The position numbers and the translations under genes were made by a program. From CAZRGV01 sp964599655 (GTDB lineage: Bacteria; Planctomycetota; Planctomycetia; Isosphaerales; Isosphaeraceae), in assembly GCA_964599655.1 (NCBI GenBank), contig CAZRGV010000034.1:1-49610 (forward strand): a stretch of 49,610 nt of DNA, in the 5' to 3' direction. Below, piece by piece: positions 28,083 to 37,600 of the stretch (position 1 is its first letter; every line of letters starts with the position of its first letter). The notes beneath the pieces were generated by a model. That model saw only the letters and a program-made list of their open reading frames with translations. It had not been told where the DNA came from and made no database searches.

Positions 28083-28421
28083 ATGAGATCTTTCAACATC
28101 CGCCGGAACTCGACGGGACTCGAGGCGATTGTCTCGGCCACCGGGTCGGATTCCGATCCTCGGGATCTTCCTCCGGCCAATCCGACCACGTATCCGGTCC
28201 AGTTGATCATTTACGGGCCGGGCGAACCGACCTACATCGAAGGGACCTCGATTCCGGCGCCAGACGGCTCGTTCGATCTTCAGTTGCCGATCGAAACGCC
28301 GCCAAGTGTCGGTACGCCGGTCCAGGTGATCATGTACGGGCCGTCCACCCCAACCGTGATCGAGGGAACGACCGGTAAGCCTGGACAGGACGGCTCGTTC
28401 GACATCATCCCGGTGCCGTGA
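28083..28421 (+). CDS. Small protein with two tandem ~30-residue repeats
   Basis: 112 residues, unknown function. After an N-tail of about 35 residues come two related units. The first covers residues 38-66 and runs from PVQLIIYGPGEPTYIEG to DGSFDL. The second covers residues 79-108 and runs from PVQVIMYGPSTPTVIEG to DGSFDI. The DNA is similarly repeated (28194-28280 and 28317-28406). Each unit alternates beta-forming residues with Gly-Pro turns, suggesting two copies of a small beta-module. No signal peptide is seen and no family is recognised. Start ATG at 28083 is the only good one, but the upstream purine stretch is poor. It is convergent with purQ. Confidence 0.62.
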   Translation: MRSFNIRRNSTGLEAIVSATGSDSDPRDLPPANPTTYPVQLIIYGPGEPTYIEGTSIPAPDGSFDLQLPIETPPSVGTPVQVIMYGPSTPTVIEGTTGKPGQDGSFDIIPVP

Positions 28422-28500
28422 CTGACCCGTGAAACGGGCGATCGGAAACGAATCCGCCCATTTCGCGAACCTGATCGAGGAACCGTCAGAATGGAGGGTT

Positions 28501-28537
28501 CCCCCCGCTCGACCTGCGAGTCGGATCGGGCGGGGGG
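28501..28537. terminator. GC hairpin between convergent genes
   Basis: CCCCCCGC (28501-28508) pairs with GCGGGGGG (28530-28537), with four more base pairs inward (one GT wobble) and a 13-base loop. It lies 80 bases after the small repeat protein and 14 bases from the purQ stop, in the right place to stop transcription from both sides. No T-run. Confidence 0.5.
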
Positions 28538-28551
28538 CCCTGGCCCGTTGC

Positions 28552-29325
28552 CTATGATCGAAGGGCGGCGACGGCATTCCGGAAGATCGTAAGGCCGTCA
28601 CCTTCGGACCGAGCTGTGGAGCGGGTCCATCGCGGGTGCTGCCAGGCCTCGATGTGGCGCTCCGGGTGAGGCATCAGTCCGAAGATGCGTCCGGTCGGAT
28701 CGCAGACACCGGCCACCGCGCCCGGCGAGCCATTCGGATTGTCGGGATAATTCTGGGTGGGATGACCGGCCTCGTCGACATAACGTAACAGGATCTGGCC
28801 CGAGGATTCGAGGGTGGCCAGGTCGGAAGGGGTGGATGTCAGGAACTTTCCCTCTCCATGAGCGACGGGCAACTCGAGCATCTGGTGGTCGGTCAAGAAC
28901 GGTGAGCGGCCCGGATTTGTCGCGAGTCGGACCCATCGGGCCTCGAAGTGCCCGGAGTCGTTGCGGGTGAGCGTGGCGTGTCCGAGTTCCGGCACGCCCG
29001 GCAGGAGTCCAGCACGGACAAGGACCTGAAAACCATTGCAGATTCCGAGCGTCAAGCCGCCCCGGTCGTGAAACCGTCGCAGGGCGTCGTCGAGTACCGA
29101 GCCGAGCCTCGTCGCGAAGATCCGACCGGCTCCGAGGTCGTCGCCGTAGGAGAACCCACCAGGAATGGTCAGGATCTGAAACCGGTCAAAGGCCGTAGGC
29201 GCTTCTAAAATCCGGCCAATGTGCCAGGTTTCGACCTCGGTGCCGGCGAGGGTCCACGCCGCCGCGGTTTCCTCATCGCAGTTGGTACCGGGGGCCCGGA
29301 GAATGATGACGCGAGGGGTTGGCAT
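28552..29325 (-). CDS. purQ: Phosphoribosylformylglycinamidine synthase, glutaminase subunit
   Basis: A 257-residue class I glutamine amidotransferase that supplies ammonia to PurL. Landmarks: ILRAPGTNCDEET at the start, PGGFSYGDDLGAGRIFA (oxyanion side), the nucleophile in LGICNGFQVL, and GLMPHPERH carrying the His/Glu of the triad. Its ATG (29323-29325) shares one base with the TGA stop of the NYN gene before it (TGATG), so the two are translationally coupled. Confidence 0.95.
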   Translation of the reverse strand: MPTPRVIILRAPGTNCDEETAAAWTLAGTEVETWHIGRILEAPTAFDRFQILTIPGGFSYGDDLGAGRIFATRLGSVLDDALRRFHDRGGLTLGICNGFQVLVRAGLLPGVPELGHATLTRNDSGHFEARWVRLATNPGRSPFLTDHQMLELPVAHGEGKFLTSTPSDLATLESSGQILLRYVDEAGHPTQNYPDNPNGSPGAVAGVCDPTGRIFGLMPHPERHIEAWQHPRWTRSTARSEGDGLTIFRNAVAALRS

Positions 29326-30149
29326 CAGTAGTTGCCTTCATTCGAGAACCCGCCGAAATCCGGCTCGGCCCGGTAGGCGAGATCGCGGCGGACGAGGTCG
29401 GCCTCATAAATCTGCACGACGAAATCGGCGGCGATCTTGAGCCTCGAGGACGCCCCCTTGGCAGGGAAGTCGGCCGGGGCGCCGCGACGGAACTCGACGA
29501 CGCCGACGTGCTTGGAACGACTCTTGACGTAGTTGATGCCCGGAATACCGTCCGCGTCGCCCGAGATCAGCAGAGCCACGTCATAGGTGTCCTGCAAGGC
29601 GACCATGTCGACCGCAAGGCTGGTGTCGAGCCCTTTTTCGTTGAGCGTGTGGTGGAGCAGGTCGACTTTCCAGTGGCCCTCCTGGCGGATCTCGACGAAG
29701 TCCGTCGCCGACTGAACACCGTGGTAGAATCGCTTTTTCCGTTCCAGAGCCCGTCGCTTGCCGTCGTACCAGTCCCGCGTTTCTCCGAAGCAAAGGGCCC
29801 AGGCTTCCTCGACGCGACGGTCGGTGGGACATTCCGGGGTCCGACGGAGCACGTCCTCGATATAGCTATCGCGGAGCCTGGTGTTGAGCTCGAAGCGGCT
29901 CCGAAGTCTCGATTCGGCCTTCGGATCGGTAAGATCCCATTCATCCATTTTTCCCACAACATACCAGTAGATGCGGGAGTGCTGCGCCGATGGCCAGGGG
30001 GAACCATCGGCGAATGTCCGGCCCCAGTAATGAACGCTTTGCTCGAAGACGTGGCGGTAGAACGACCCGTAGTCGTCCACGCGGAGGTTCAGGTGCTTCA
30101 GAACGCCATCGAGGTTCGAACCATCCACAAACGTTACGAATCGAATCAT
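29325..30149 (-). CDS. NYN-domain (LabA/DUF88-like) protein between purL and purQ
   Basis: A 274-residue NYN-domain protein of the PIN-like nuclease fold, a family that mostly acts on RNA. The opening FVTFVDGSNLDG supplies the first acidic residue (D9). Later DMVALQDTYDVALLISGDADG and KSRSKHVGVVEF give the remaining acids and the SGD strand typical of LabA/DUF88. No partner domain follows apart from a short tail. The ATG at 30149 has AAGGA upstream and is used instead of a longer frame. It lies 50 bases after the purL stop and overlaps the purQ start by one base, so it is embedded in the purine operon. Active residues look intact. Confidence 0.85.
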   Translation of the reverse strand: MIRFVTFVDGSNLDGVLKHLNLRVDDYGSFYRHVFEQSVHYWGRTFADGSPWPSAQHSRIYWYVVGKMDEWDLTDPKAESRLRSRFELNTRLRDSYIEDVLRRTPECPTDRRVEEAWALCFGETRDWYDGKRRALERKKRFYHGVQSATDFVEIRQEGHWKVDLLHHTLNEKGLDTSLAVDMVALQDTYDVALLISGDADGIPGINYVKSRSKHVGVVEFRRGAPADFPAKGASSRLKIAADFVVQIYEADLVRRDLAYRAEPDFGGFSNEGNY

Positions 30150-30199
30150 CACAGCATTCCTTACTTTTAGAATTACGGAAACGCATGGCGCGTTGCCAT

Positions 30200-33089
30200 T
30201 CAACTGGAGAGGGGTCTTTTCCAGGCCGTCTTCAGGTTGAGGAGCGACGCAACGATGAGGGGGGAGCCATCCAGCCCCAGGATGGTCAGCCGAGCCGGCG
30301 TCTCGGAGGAAACCTCTCCAATGGGACGGAGCGGGGCAGCTCCGGTCGCCGCGAAAAGCGACTGGATCTCTTCGACTCGTTCCGGCTCGACCTCGAGCAG
30401 GAACCGCGAGGGGGTTTCGGCGAAGAGCAGGGCGGTTTCGCGATCGACGCCCGGGTCTCGGGGCACGTTCTTCAAGGAAACGACCGCCCCGAGTTCGCCC
30501 GCGATGACCATCTCGGCCAGGGCGACCGCCAATCCGCCGTCGCTCAGGTCGTGACAGCTACGGATCAGGCCGAGCGTGATGGCCCGATGGACGGCGCGGA
30601 AAACGGATCGTGCCAGGCCGGTATCGACCTGAGGGACCCGGCCGCCCTGGAGTCCCCGGGAGGTCATCCAAAGAGAGCCGCCCATGTCGTCGCGGGTCAG
30701 ACCGGCCAGGAGCAAGACGTTTCCGGGTTGTTTCAGGTCCATGGTCACGCAATGACGGATGTCGGGCACCTGGCCGATGGCGCTGATGAGGAGGGTCGGG
30801 GGAATGGCCAGGCTCTTTCCTTCATGCGCGTATTCGTTGTAGAGGCTGTCCTTGCCCGAGATGAACGGGGTTCCGTAGGCCAGGGCGACGTCGTGACAGG
30901 CCCTGGCCGCCAGGACCAGGGAGCCGAGCGTCTCGGGCCGCTCCGGGTTGCCCCAGCAGAAGTTGTCGAGAAGGGCGATCCGGTCGGGATCGGCGCCCAC
31001 AGCGACGCTGTTACGGATGGCTTCGTCGATGACGCCCGCGGCCATGGCGTAGGGGTCGAGATCCCCGAGCCTGGGGTTGATTCCGCAGGAGATGGTCAGC
31101 CCTCGGGTCGATCCTCGCACGGGCAGGACGACGGAGGCGTCGCCTGGTCCGTCGTCGTGAACGCCGACAAGCGGTTTGAGGACGGTTCGCCCCTGGACCT
31201 CGTGGTCGTACTGGCGAATGATCCACTCCTTGCTGGCCACATCCCAGTGTCGGAGAAGTTGGAGGAGGTCGTCGTTGTGGTCGACTTGTTTGGGCCAATC
31301 GACGGGAGCCACCTCGGGTGGGGTGAACCGGGCCTGCCGGACGACGCGAGGGCGTCCTTCGTGGAGGAAATCCATCGAGAGGTCGGCCACGAGGTTGCCG
31401 TGATAACGGAGGGTCAGCCGGCCCGAGTCGACGAACTGGCCGAGGTCCGTCGCCTCGACCATTTCAAGGTCGCAAAGGGCCTTCAGCGCGGGCCATTTCT
31501 CCGGCGGAACGGCCAGGACCATGCGTTCCTGGGCCTCGGAGATCCAGATCTCGGTGTAGGACAGACCTTCGTATTTTAAAGGAGCGTTTTCGAGGTCGAC
31601 TTCGGCGCCGAGCGTGGCTCCCATTTCTCCGACGGCCGAGCTGAAGCCGCCGGCACCGCAGTCGGTCACCGAACGGAACAGGCCCTGATCGCGGGCCTGA
31701 AGCAGGACGTCGAGGACCATCTTCTCGGTGATCGCGTTGCCGATCTGCACGGCACCGCCCGAAACGTCTTCACTCTCGCCCGTGAGCTCGGCCGAGCTGC
31801 TGAACGCGAACGGCGTGGTCGTTGGCGGCATCGGCGTGTCCGGTTCGACCGCCGAGGGCGATAATTCGGTCGCCCGGCTCGACGCGTTTGGAGGCCATTC
31901 CTCTGGGAAGGACGCCCACCGTGCCGCAGAAGACCAGCGGATTGGCCAGGTAGCGCGGATCGACGGCGAGTGCGCCGTTGACGGTGGGAATGCCCATCCG
32001 ATTGCCGTAGTCTCGCACACCGGCGACGACGCCTTCGAGGACGCGGCGGGGGTGCAACACGCCTTGCGGAAGGCTTTGGGGGGAGGTGTCGGGCGGAGCG
32101 ACACAGAACACGTCAGTGTTGCAGATGGGCTTGGCGGCGCGACCGGTTCCGAGCACGTCGCGGATCACGCCGCCAAGGCCGGTATTCGATCCGCCATATG
32201 GATCGATGGCCGAGGGGTGGTTGTGCGTTTCGACCTTGAAGCAGACGTCGTACTCGTCATCGAACCGGACGACCCCGGCGTTGTCCTCGAAGACGCTCAC
32301 GAGCCAGTCGAGGTTCAGATCCTTGGTTGCCTTGAAGATCGTCTGCTTGAGCAGGTTGTCGATGATTTCACCGTCGAACTCGATGCGACCTCGGAGGGTC
32401 TTATGCGAACAGTGTTCGCTCCAGGTCTGCGCGATCGTCTCGAGCTCGCAATCGGTCGGATCGCGGCCGAGGTCGCGGAAGTGCGCCTGGATGGTTTGCA
32501 TCTCGGCCAGACTGAGAGAGAGCTGGCCCTCGCGACTCAGACGCAACAGGGCGTCGTCGTCCATCGCGCGAATCGGGAGATCCACGCGATGGAAATGGTA
32601 CGGATGACCCTGTCCGAGCTGTTGGAAGGGGAGCGTTCCGACGACGGACATCTCGACCGCGTCGTTGGCCAGGACGCGAGAGATGAGGCGGGGTAGGGCA
32701 GCCTCCGGTCCCACGATCCGATAGGTCCGAATCGTCCGGCATCCGGAGACGGCGAGGCCGAGGTCGCGCAGGATGGCCCGGGCGCTTTCGGCTTCGGGGT
32801 CGGTGACGCCGGGCTTGGGGAGAACGTGGAGGATGACACCGCCCGGGGGTGGTTCCGCGGGCTCATGGCTCGGGCGAATCGTAAACGTTTCGACGACGGG
32901 GTCGGCCAGGATTCGCTCCGCGGCGCGCTGAAGGTCGGCCTGGCCGAGGTCGCCTTCAACGAGAAAACCACGAGCGGAGGCGATGCGCCACGGGCCTGGC
33001 AAGCCGAGGCTCGCCGCCTCGGCGGCGACACGGCGTGCCTCGATGTCGGGGTGACCCTCTCGCGGGTCGATCTGTAAGTGCCAGAGCAT
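30200..33089 (-). CDS. purL: FGAM synthase PurL with two fused PurS-like domains, frameshifted
   Basis: The ATP-dependent synthase converting FGAR to FGAM in purine synthesis. Residues about 1-75 (MLWHLQIDPREGHPD, SARGFLVEG) and about 85-155 (GVILHVLPKPGVTDP, IRTYRIVG) look like two PurS-like modules, followed by the PurL core: TWSEHCSHKTL, FKVETHNHPSAIDPYGGSNTG, IGNAITEKMVLD, VTDCGAGGFSSAVGEMG, and the second half DNFCWGNPE, ISGKDS, SCHDLSDGGLAVALAEM. The core is split between two frames near 31790-31845, where GGRTG is followed by sequence unlike the family; the total length is 3n+1. Error or real mutation is undecided. The start has no strong ribosome site. No separate purS is seen. Confidence 0.88.
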
Positions 33090-33133
33090 ACGATTGAACT
33101 TAGGAAAGTGAAAGAAGAAGATTCATCAGGATT

Positions 33134-34048
33134 TTAAGTTTCCGCATTCGTCCGATCAATCGTCTTCCACGATGTCTGGGCAAGTGCCTCGGGTGAATTC
33201 GGTTCGTGGTCGAAGAGAATCCGGCGATTCCTGGCCGCTTCCCACCATGATCGAATGGCCGCTTCGTCTCCCGCTTGCAGCGCGTGTTTGAACTCGTCGA
33301 GCTGGGTTTCGAACGCCTGGAGGCTCCGGAGGATCGGCTCGCGGTTTCCGAGGAAGATTCCGGCCCAAAGTGCGGCATCCGATGCCGCCACGCGGGTCAC
33401 AGCGCGGTAGGCTCCCGCGGCCAGGGGAAGCAGCTCGACAGGGACCATGCCGGCGAGGGCGGAGGCGAGCACGTGCGGCAGGTGGCTGGTGCAGGCGAGG
33501 GCCTCGTCGTGTGCCTCGGGCGTCATTTCCAGGATCCGGCCGCCGAGATGGTTCCAGAAAGCGCGAGCCCGACGCAGCCGGTCGGGATTGGTGTTCGAGG
33601 TCGGGGTCAAGACGCAGGAGCGTCCTTCGAAAAGATCGGCTCTGGCGTGGGATGGGCCCTTGCGCTCGGAGCCGGCGATTGGGTGAGCACCCACGAACTT
33701 TTCGCGAGAGCGCGGGTCGGCCTCAACCGACGCGACGATTTGCGTTTTGGTGCTCCCGGCGTCGGTGACGAGCAGGTGGTCGGGACCGAACGCGGCGGCC
33801 TGGCGGACGTCGATGGCGATGCGGGTCACGGGCGTGCAGATGACCGCGACGTCGGCGCGCGCCACGGCCTGGGGAAGGTCCGTGCTCGATTCGTCGATGA
33901 TTCCCAGCGACTCGGCTTCGGAGAGGCTTTGTTCGCTCCGTCCCACGCCGACGATTCGATCCGCAAGTCCTCGCGCACGAAGAGCCAGGCCGATCGATCC
34001 TCCGATCAGTCCGACTCCGACGATGGTTACCGTTCCGAGACGCTCCAA
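33134..34048 (-). CDS. tyrA: Prephenate dehydrogenase
   Basis: A 304-residue NAD(P)-dependent enzyme of tyrosine synthesis. It has the Rossmann start VTIVGVGLIGGSIGLALRARG, ADVAVICTPV, LVTDAGSTK, GAHPIAGSERKGP and SHLPHVLASAL, all standard for the TyrA family. There is no ACT domain. Start is TTG at 34048, supported by AAAGG eight bases upstream. An extended -10 promoter lies 45 bases upstream. The stop is 44 bases before purL, so it heads a tyrA-purL-NYN-purQ transcript. Confidence 0.92.
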   Translation of the reverse strand: MERLGTVTIVGVGLIGGSIGLALRARGLADRIVGVGRSEQSLSEAESLGIIDESSTDLPQAVARADVAVICTPVTRIAIDVRQAAAFGPDHLLVTDAGSTKTQIVASVEADPRSREKFVGAHPIAGSERKGPSHARADLFEGRSCVLTPTSNTNPDRLRRARAFWNHLGGRILEMTPEAHDEALACTSHLPHVLASALAGMVPVELLPLAAGAYRAVTRVAASDAALWAGIFLGNREPILRSLQAFETQLDEFKHALQAGDEAAIRSWWEAARNRRILFDHEPNSPEALAQTSWKTIDRTNAET

Positions 34049-34092
34049 TGCTCAACCTTTCGGACATGAACCATTTCACGGACCAGACGCGG

Positions 34093-34101
34093 ATTCTAAC
34101 A
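34093..34101 (-). promoter_or_regulatory. Extended -10 promoter for tyrA operon
   Basis: Minus strand TGTTAGAAT: a -10 box TAGAAT (34093-34098) preceded by TGn. No good -35 is visible at the right distance, as often with extended -10 promoters. It predicts a leader of about 38 bases before the TTG start. Confidence 0.45.
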
Positions 34102-34275
34102 CGTTCTCTGTCTCGAGACGAGCCCGAGGACATTCGGGAGGCCGAGGATCGATTCGATGCGTGATGGTCGTTCCATATCTCGAAGAAACTCGGATTCTCA
34201 AACGGAGATCTTGAGCAAGAGCAAGCGAGCGCATTGACCACCCAGAGCGAGGTTAGACTTCGGTGGGAGGCCAGA

Positions 34276-35559
34276 TCAAATCGGCTCGTCGACAAACGGG
34301 CGAAGCGCCTGGGCCATGGCGGCGGCCGACTTCCATCGATCTCTCGGCTGTTTCTCCAGACTCTTTCGGAGGATTCGGTCGAGGGCTTCGGGGGCATCGG
34401 GACGGTGGACTCGGAGCGGAACGGGCGGATGTTCCAAAATCATCGCGTAGGCGTTCGTCCGGTTCGGGTCGAAATCGAGAAACGGGTAACGGCCGGTCAA
34501 CAAATAATACAGTGTCGCACCGGCGCTATAAATGTCGGCGGGCTCCTTCACTTCGCGAAAGTCGCGGATATGGTCGGGCGAGATGAATCCGACGGACCCG
34601 CCGACGTCTCCCTGGTGGGTCAGGCCCGTGAAGCCGGCGTCGTCGCGAAAGCTCTTGGCCAGGCCGAAGTCGGACAGCTTGACGTACGGGCGGTGGTTGC
34701 GGCAGGGCACGAGCACGTTCGAGGGCTTGATGTCACGGTGGACGTAGCCTTTCTGGTGGGCGTGGTCCAGAGCAAGCAGAAGCTGCACGCCAATGCGAGC
34801 CACCGCCTCCACGGGGGGGCGGCCCGGAAGGTCGGCCATCCACTCCCGAGCGTTCAGTCCTTCCACGTACTCCATGATGAGTTGGAATTGCCCCAGATCA
34901 TCATCCATGCCGTAGAACTCGACGATGTGAGGGTGTCGAAGGTCCTTGAGAACCTCCATCTCGCGACGGAAGTAATCCTTGGCACGATCGCTCGCGGCGG
35001 TGGTCGGGATCATCATCTTGATGGCGACGACCCGGTTGGTCGCGAGGTGACGCGCCTTGTAGACCTCACCCATGCCGCCCCCGCCGATCTTTGACTCGAT
35101 CCAGTAGCCCTCGGGAGGTGTGGGATACATCCGTCGCTGGGCGACACAACGCTCGCAGAGCCAGGAGATGCCGTCGTCCCCCGGCCGAGCGGCGATCGCC
35201 ACGTCGGCCGGCGCGGGTGCCTCGCAGGCCAGGCAGCGGATGATCGGAATTTGTTCCCTCGTATCTTCGACGACGACCACGAACGAGCTTTTGCCCGCCG
35301 AAATGATGTCTCCGTCCCTCAGCCGGACCTCATCGACGAGCTGTCCGTTGACCTTCGTCCCGTTTGTGCTTCCCATGTCCTTGAGGTAGCAGATCGGGGG
35401 GTTGAACTCGATCAGGAAGTGGTCTCGCGAGAGGAAGCGATCTTCGGGAACAGGAAAATGGACCTGAGATGACCGCCCCACGACGAACGTCTCGTGCCGA
35501 TCGAAAACGTACTCCTTGCCGAGATGCGGGCCGGAGATGACACGAAGCACAACGTTCAT
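34276..35559 (-). CDS. FHA-domain Ser/Thr protein kinase
   Basis: A 427-residue soluble kinase with three parts. First is an FHA phosphopeptide-binding domain (residues about 1-100: VVGRSSQVHF, LSRDHFLIE, DMGSTNGTKVNG). Second is a zinc-knuckle with C109-x-x-C112 and C135-x-x-C138. Third is a Hanks-type kinase (IGGGGMGEVYKA, K181, HRDIKPSN at 274-281, DFG 297-299). It ends straight after the kinase domain with no membrane helix. FHA next to a kinase usually means self-association by phosphothreonine, which is inference here. No obvious substrate gene is adjacent. Confidence 0.93.
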   Translation of the reverse strand: MNVVLRVISGPHLGKEYVFDRHETFVVGRSSQVHFPVPEDRFLSRDHFLIEFNPPICYLKDMGSTNGTKVNGQLVDEVRLRDGDIISAGKSSFVVVVEDTREQIPIIRCLACEAPAPADVAIAARPGDDGISWLCERCVAQRRMYPTPPEGYWIESKIGGGGMGEVYKARHLATNRVVAIKMMIPTTAASDRAKDYFRREMEVLKDLRHPHIVEFYGMDDDLGQFQLIMEYVEGLNAREWMADLPGRPPVEAVARIGVQLLLALDHAHQKGYVHRDIKPSNVLVPCRNHRPYVKLSDFGLAKSFRDDAGFTGLTHQGDVGGSVGFISPDHIRDFREVKEPADIYSAGATLYYLLTGRYPFLDFDPNRTNAYAMILEHPPVPLRVHRPDAPEALDRILRKSLEKQPRDRWKSAAAMAQALRPFVDEPI

Positions 35560-35656
35560 CCAAGGCTCCCGTCCGACTGGCCGTTTCGCCTCATTATGGA
35601 CTCTATAGCAATTCTAAGAGATTCGGTAAACTCATGCTTCCAAGGAGGCGATTTCG

Positions 35657-37318
35657 TCAACCTCCGAGGCGTTGTTCGGCGATCGCGCGCAGTTGACGGA
35701 GATCCAGCTTGCCGGTTCCAAGAACAGGCAGCGCATCAACTTGCACAAAATCCGCCGGTGTGGGAAGCCAGAGGCGAGGAAGGGAGCTCTCCTGAAGTTT
35801 TTGACAGAGCTCTTCGGTCGAGGTCGGTAGATTCGTGTAAACGACGACGAGACGCTCTCCCCGTTTGGGGTCCGGAAGCGAAGTGACCGCCACGGCGAGT
35901 TCATCGACACCGGCGGCTTCCATGATCGCCGACTCGACCCCCTGGTGCGGAACCATCTCACCCCCAACCTTGGAGAACCGGCTTAACCGATCGGTGATCT
36001 TCAGAAAGCCATCGGCGTCCAGATATCCCAGATCCCCCGTTTCGTACCAGCCGTCACGAACGACCTTGACGGTGGCCTCGGGCTGGTTGAGGTATCCGAC
36101 CATGACCTGAGGCCCCTTCACAAGGATCATCCCCTCGGTTCCTCTGGGAAGTTCGGCGCCCGTGTCGGGATCGACGGTCCGAATCGCAGTCCCTGGGAGT
36201 GGCATCCCGACCGTTCCTGGCCGGTTGCCGTCGACGATCCGACCATCCTTCGTCGTGATCTTGTCGAGAATATTGACCGCCACGACGGGGGAGGTTTCCG
36301 TGCAGCCGTAACCCTCGAGCGGCTCCACGCCGAGTTTTTCACGGATCTCCTTCGCCAACTCCGGCTTGAGCTTTTCCGCCCCAAGCAGCAAGAGCCGCAT
36401 GGACTCGAACTGCTCCCGATCGCAGCGGTGGAGGTAGCCTCGCATGAACGTCGGGGTCGCGGCCATCACGGTCGCCTTGTGTTCCTGACAGAGGTTGCCA
36501 ACAATTCTCGCGTCCAGCGGATTGATGTGGTAGACCGCCTTTTTACCGAGGCACAGCACCGTCCAGAGGGTGACGGTGAATCCGAACGAGTGAAAGAATG
36601 GCAGGATGCCGAGCACCACGTCATCGGGCTTGAGATGCACATGTTCATTGATGGCATGGATGTTAGACAGGATGTTTCGATGCGAAAGGACCACGCCTTT
36701 CGGGTCGCCCGTCGAACCGGAGGTGAAGATCACGGTGGCGGTCTTGTCCAGATCCTCCCCGCGAAGCCCTGGCAAGAAGAGCCCCATCAATGGGATCGGC
36801 AGTACTTTGGCGACCAGGAACGCGACCAGTTTATCGGCCTTTGTCACCTGCCTGGGTAGATCTTCGAGGTAGATCAGGTTGCCTTTGGGATGGAGCTTGA
36901 ATTTGTCGAGGGCCCGTTTCGAGGTCAGGACATGGGTGATCCCGCACTGGTCGATCGAGGAGTTGACGGCGGACTGGCTGGCCGTGTAGTTCAGGTTGAC
37001 CGGAATCTTGCCGAAGAGGGTCGTGGCGATATTGGCGACGGCGCCAGGAACCGTTGGCGGAACCATCAAGCCGAAGTAGGCAGCCGGTCCGACGATCCGT
37101 TGCAGCACACGACCCAGCGCCACGGCCCGAAGCAGCGTGTCGGAGTAGTTGAGCGAGGTGCCGAGACTATCGGCCAGGGCAGGGGCGCTGCGCCGGGCAC
37201 GAGCCTGTTGCACGAAGGCGCTGGCCAGTGATCGCCATCGACTTGGCAAGGGAGATAGAGGGCGATCGGGCAGGATCTCGGTTTGCCCGAGGGGTCTCGC
37301 GACGGTTTCCAGGCTCAT
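35657..37318 (-). CDS. AMP-forming acyl-activating enzyme, Aas-like
   Basis: A 553-residue ANL-superfamily enzyme. It has the P-loop TSGSTGDPKGVVLSH (about 199-213), LPFFHSFGFTVTLW, GYGCTETSPVVAVN, and the late YETGDLGYLDADGF and KVGGEM motifs, plus a C-domain lysine context (GKLDLRQLRAIAE). The pattern around FTVTLW...NPLDARIVG matches the acyl-ACP synthetase half of Aas more than short-chain acetyl-CoA synthetases, so fatty-acid activation for phospholipid remodelling is likely. The acyltransferase half is not fused. Start ATG at 37318 has a weak ribosome site. Confidence 0.85.
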   Translation of the reverse strand: MSLETVARPLGQTEILPDRPLSPLPSRWRSLASAFVQQARARRSAPALADSLGTSLNYSDTLLRAVALGRVLQRIVGPAAYFGLMVPPTVPGAVANIATTLFGKIPVNLNYTASQSAVNSSIDQCGITHVLTSKRALDKFKLHPKGNLIYLEDLPRQVTKADKLVAFLVAKVLPIPLMGLFLPGLRGEDLDKTATVIFTSGSTGDPKGVVLSHRNILSNIHAINEHVHLKPDDVVLGILPFFHSFGFTVTLWTVLCLGKKAVYHINPLDARIVGNLCQEHKATVMAATPTFMRGYLHRCDREQFESMRLLLLGAEKLKPELAKEIREKLGVEPLEGYGCTETSPVVAVNILDKITTKDGRIVDGNRPGTVGMPLPGTAIRTVDPDTGAELPRGTEGMILVKGPQVMVGYLNQPEATVKVVRDGWYETGDLGYLDADGFLKITDRLSRFSKVGGEMVPHQGVESAIMEAAGVDELAVAVTSLPDPKRGERLVVVYTNLPTSTEELCQKLQESSLPRLWLPTPADFVQVDALPVLGTGKLDLRQLRAIAEQRLGG

Positions 37319-37535
37319 GAAGTCACGACCCAGGCAAGGTGAGGGGGAATGGCGATTCAACCCAGAACGTCGGCAGGCCGACGGTCCAACTCTATGCGAT
37401 AAACCGAAGACTCGCAACGTTCTGCACGATTCGACCGGGCCGGACGCTCCTGGGACCAACGACCTTTGTATTGTATGCGATCATTGATGGATTTGCCAGG
37501 ACGAAGGCCCCCTGGCATCGAACGAGGCGTCGTGC

Positions 37536-37541
37536 TACGAT
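37536..37541 (+). promoter_or_regulatory. Extended -10 element before the TPR gene
   Basis: TGCTACGAT: TACGAT (37536-37541) preceded by TGn, about 60 bases before the start of the TPR gene, in the divergent gap with the acyl-activating enzyme. No good -35. Confidence 0.35.
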
Positions 37542-37600
37542 GAGGAATCCGGTAGGCCGATGGCATGGTCTGTGCGAGCGGGAGCCGAGGAGTCGTTACG

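Noticed and set aside
29990..31579. A 529-codon plus frame opposite purL
   Set aside because: Antisense to conserved PurL motifs, low-information Gly/Arg/Glu sequence.
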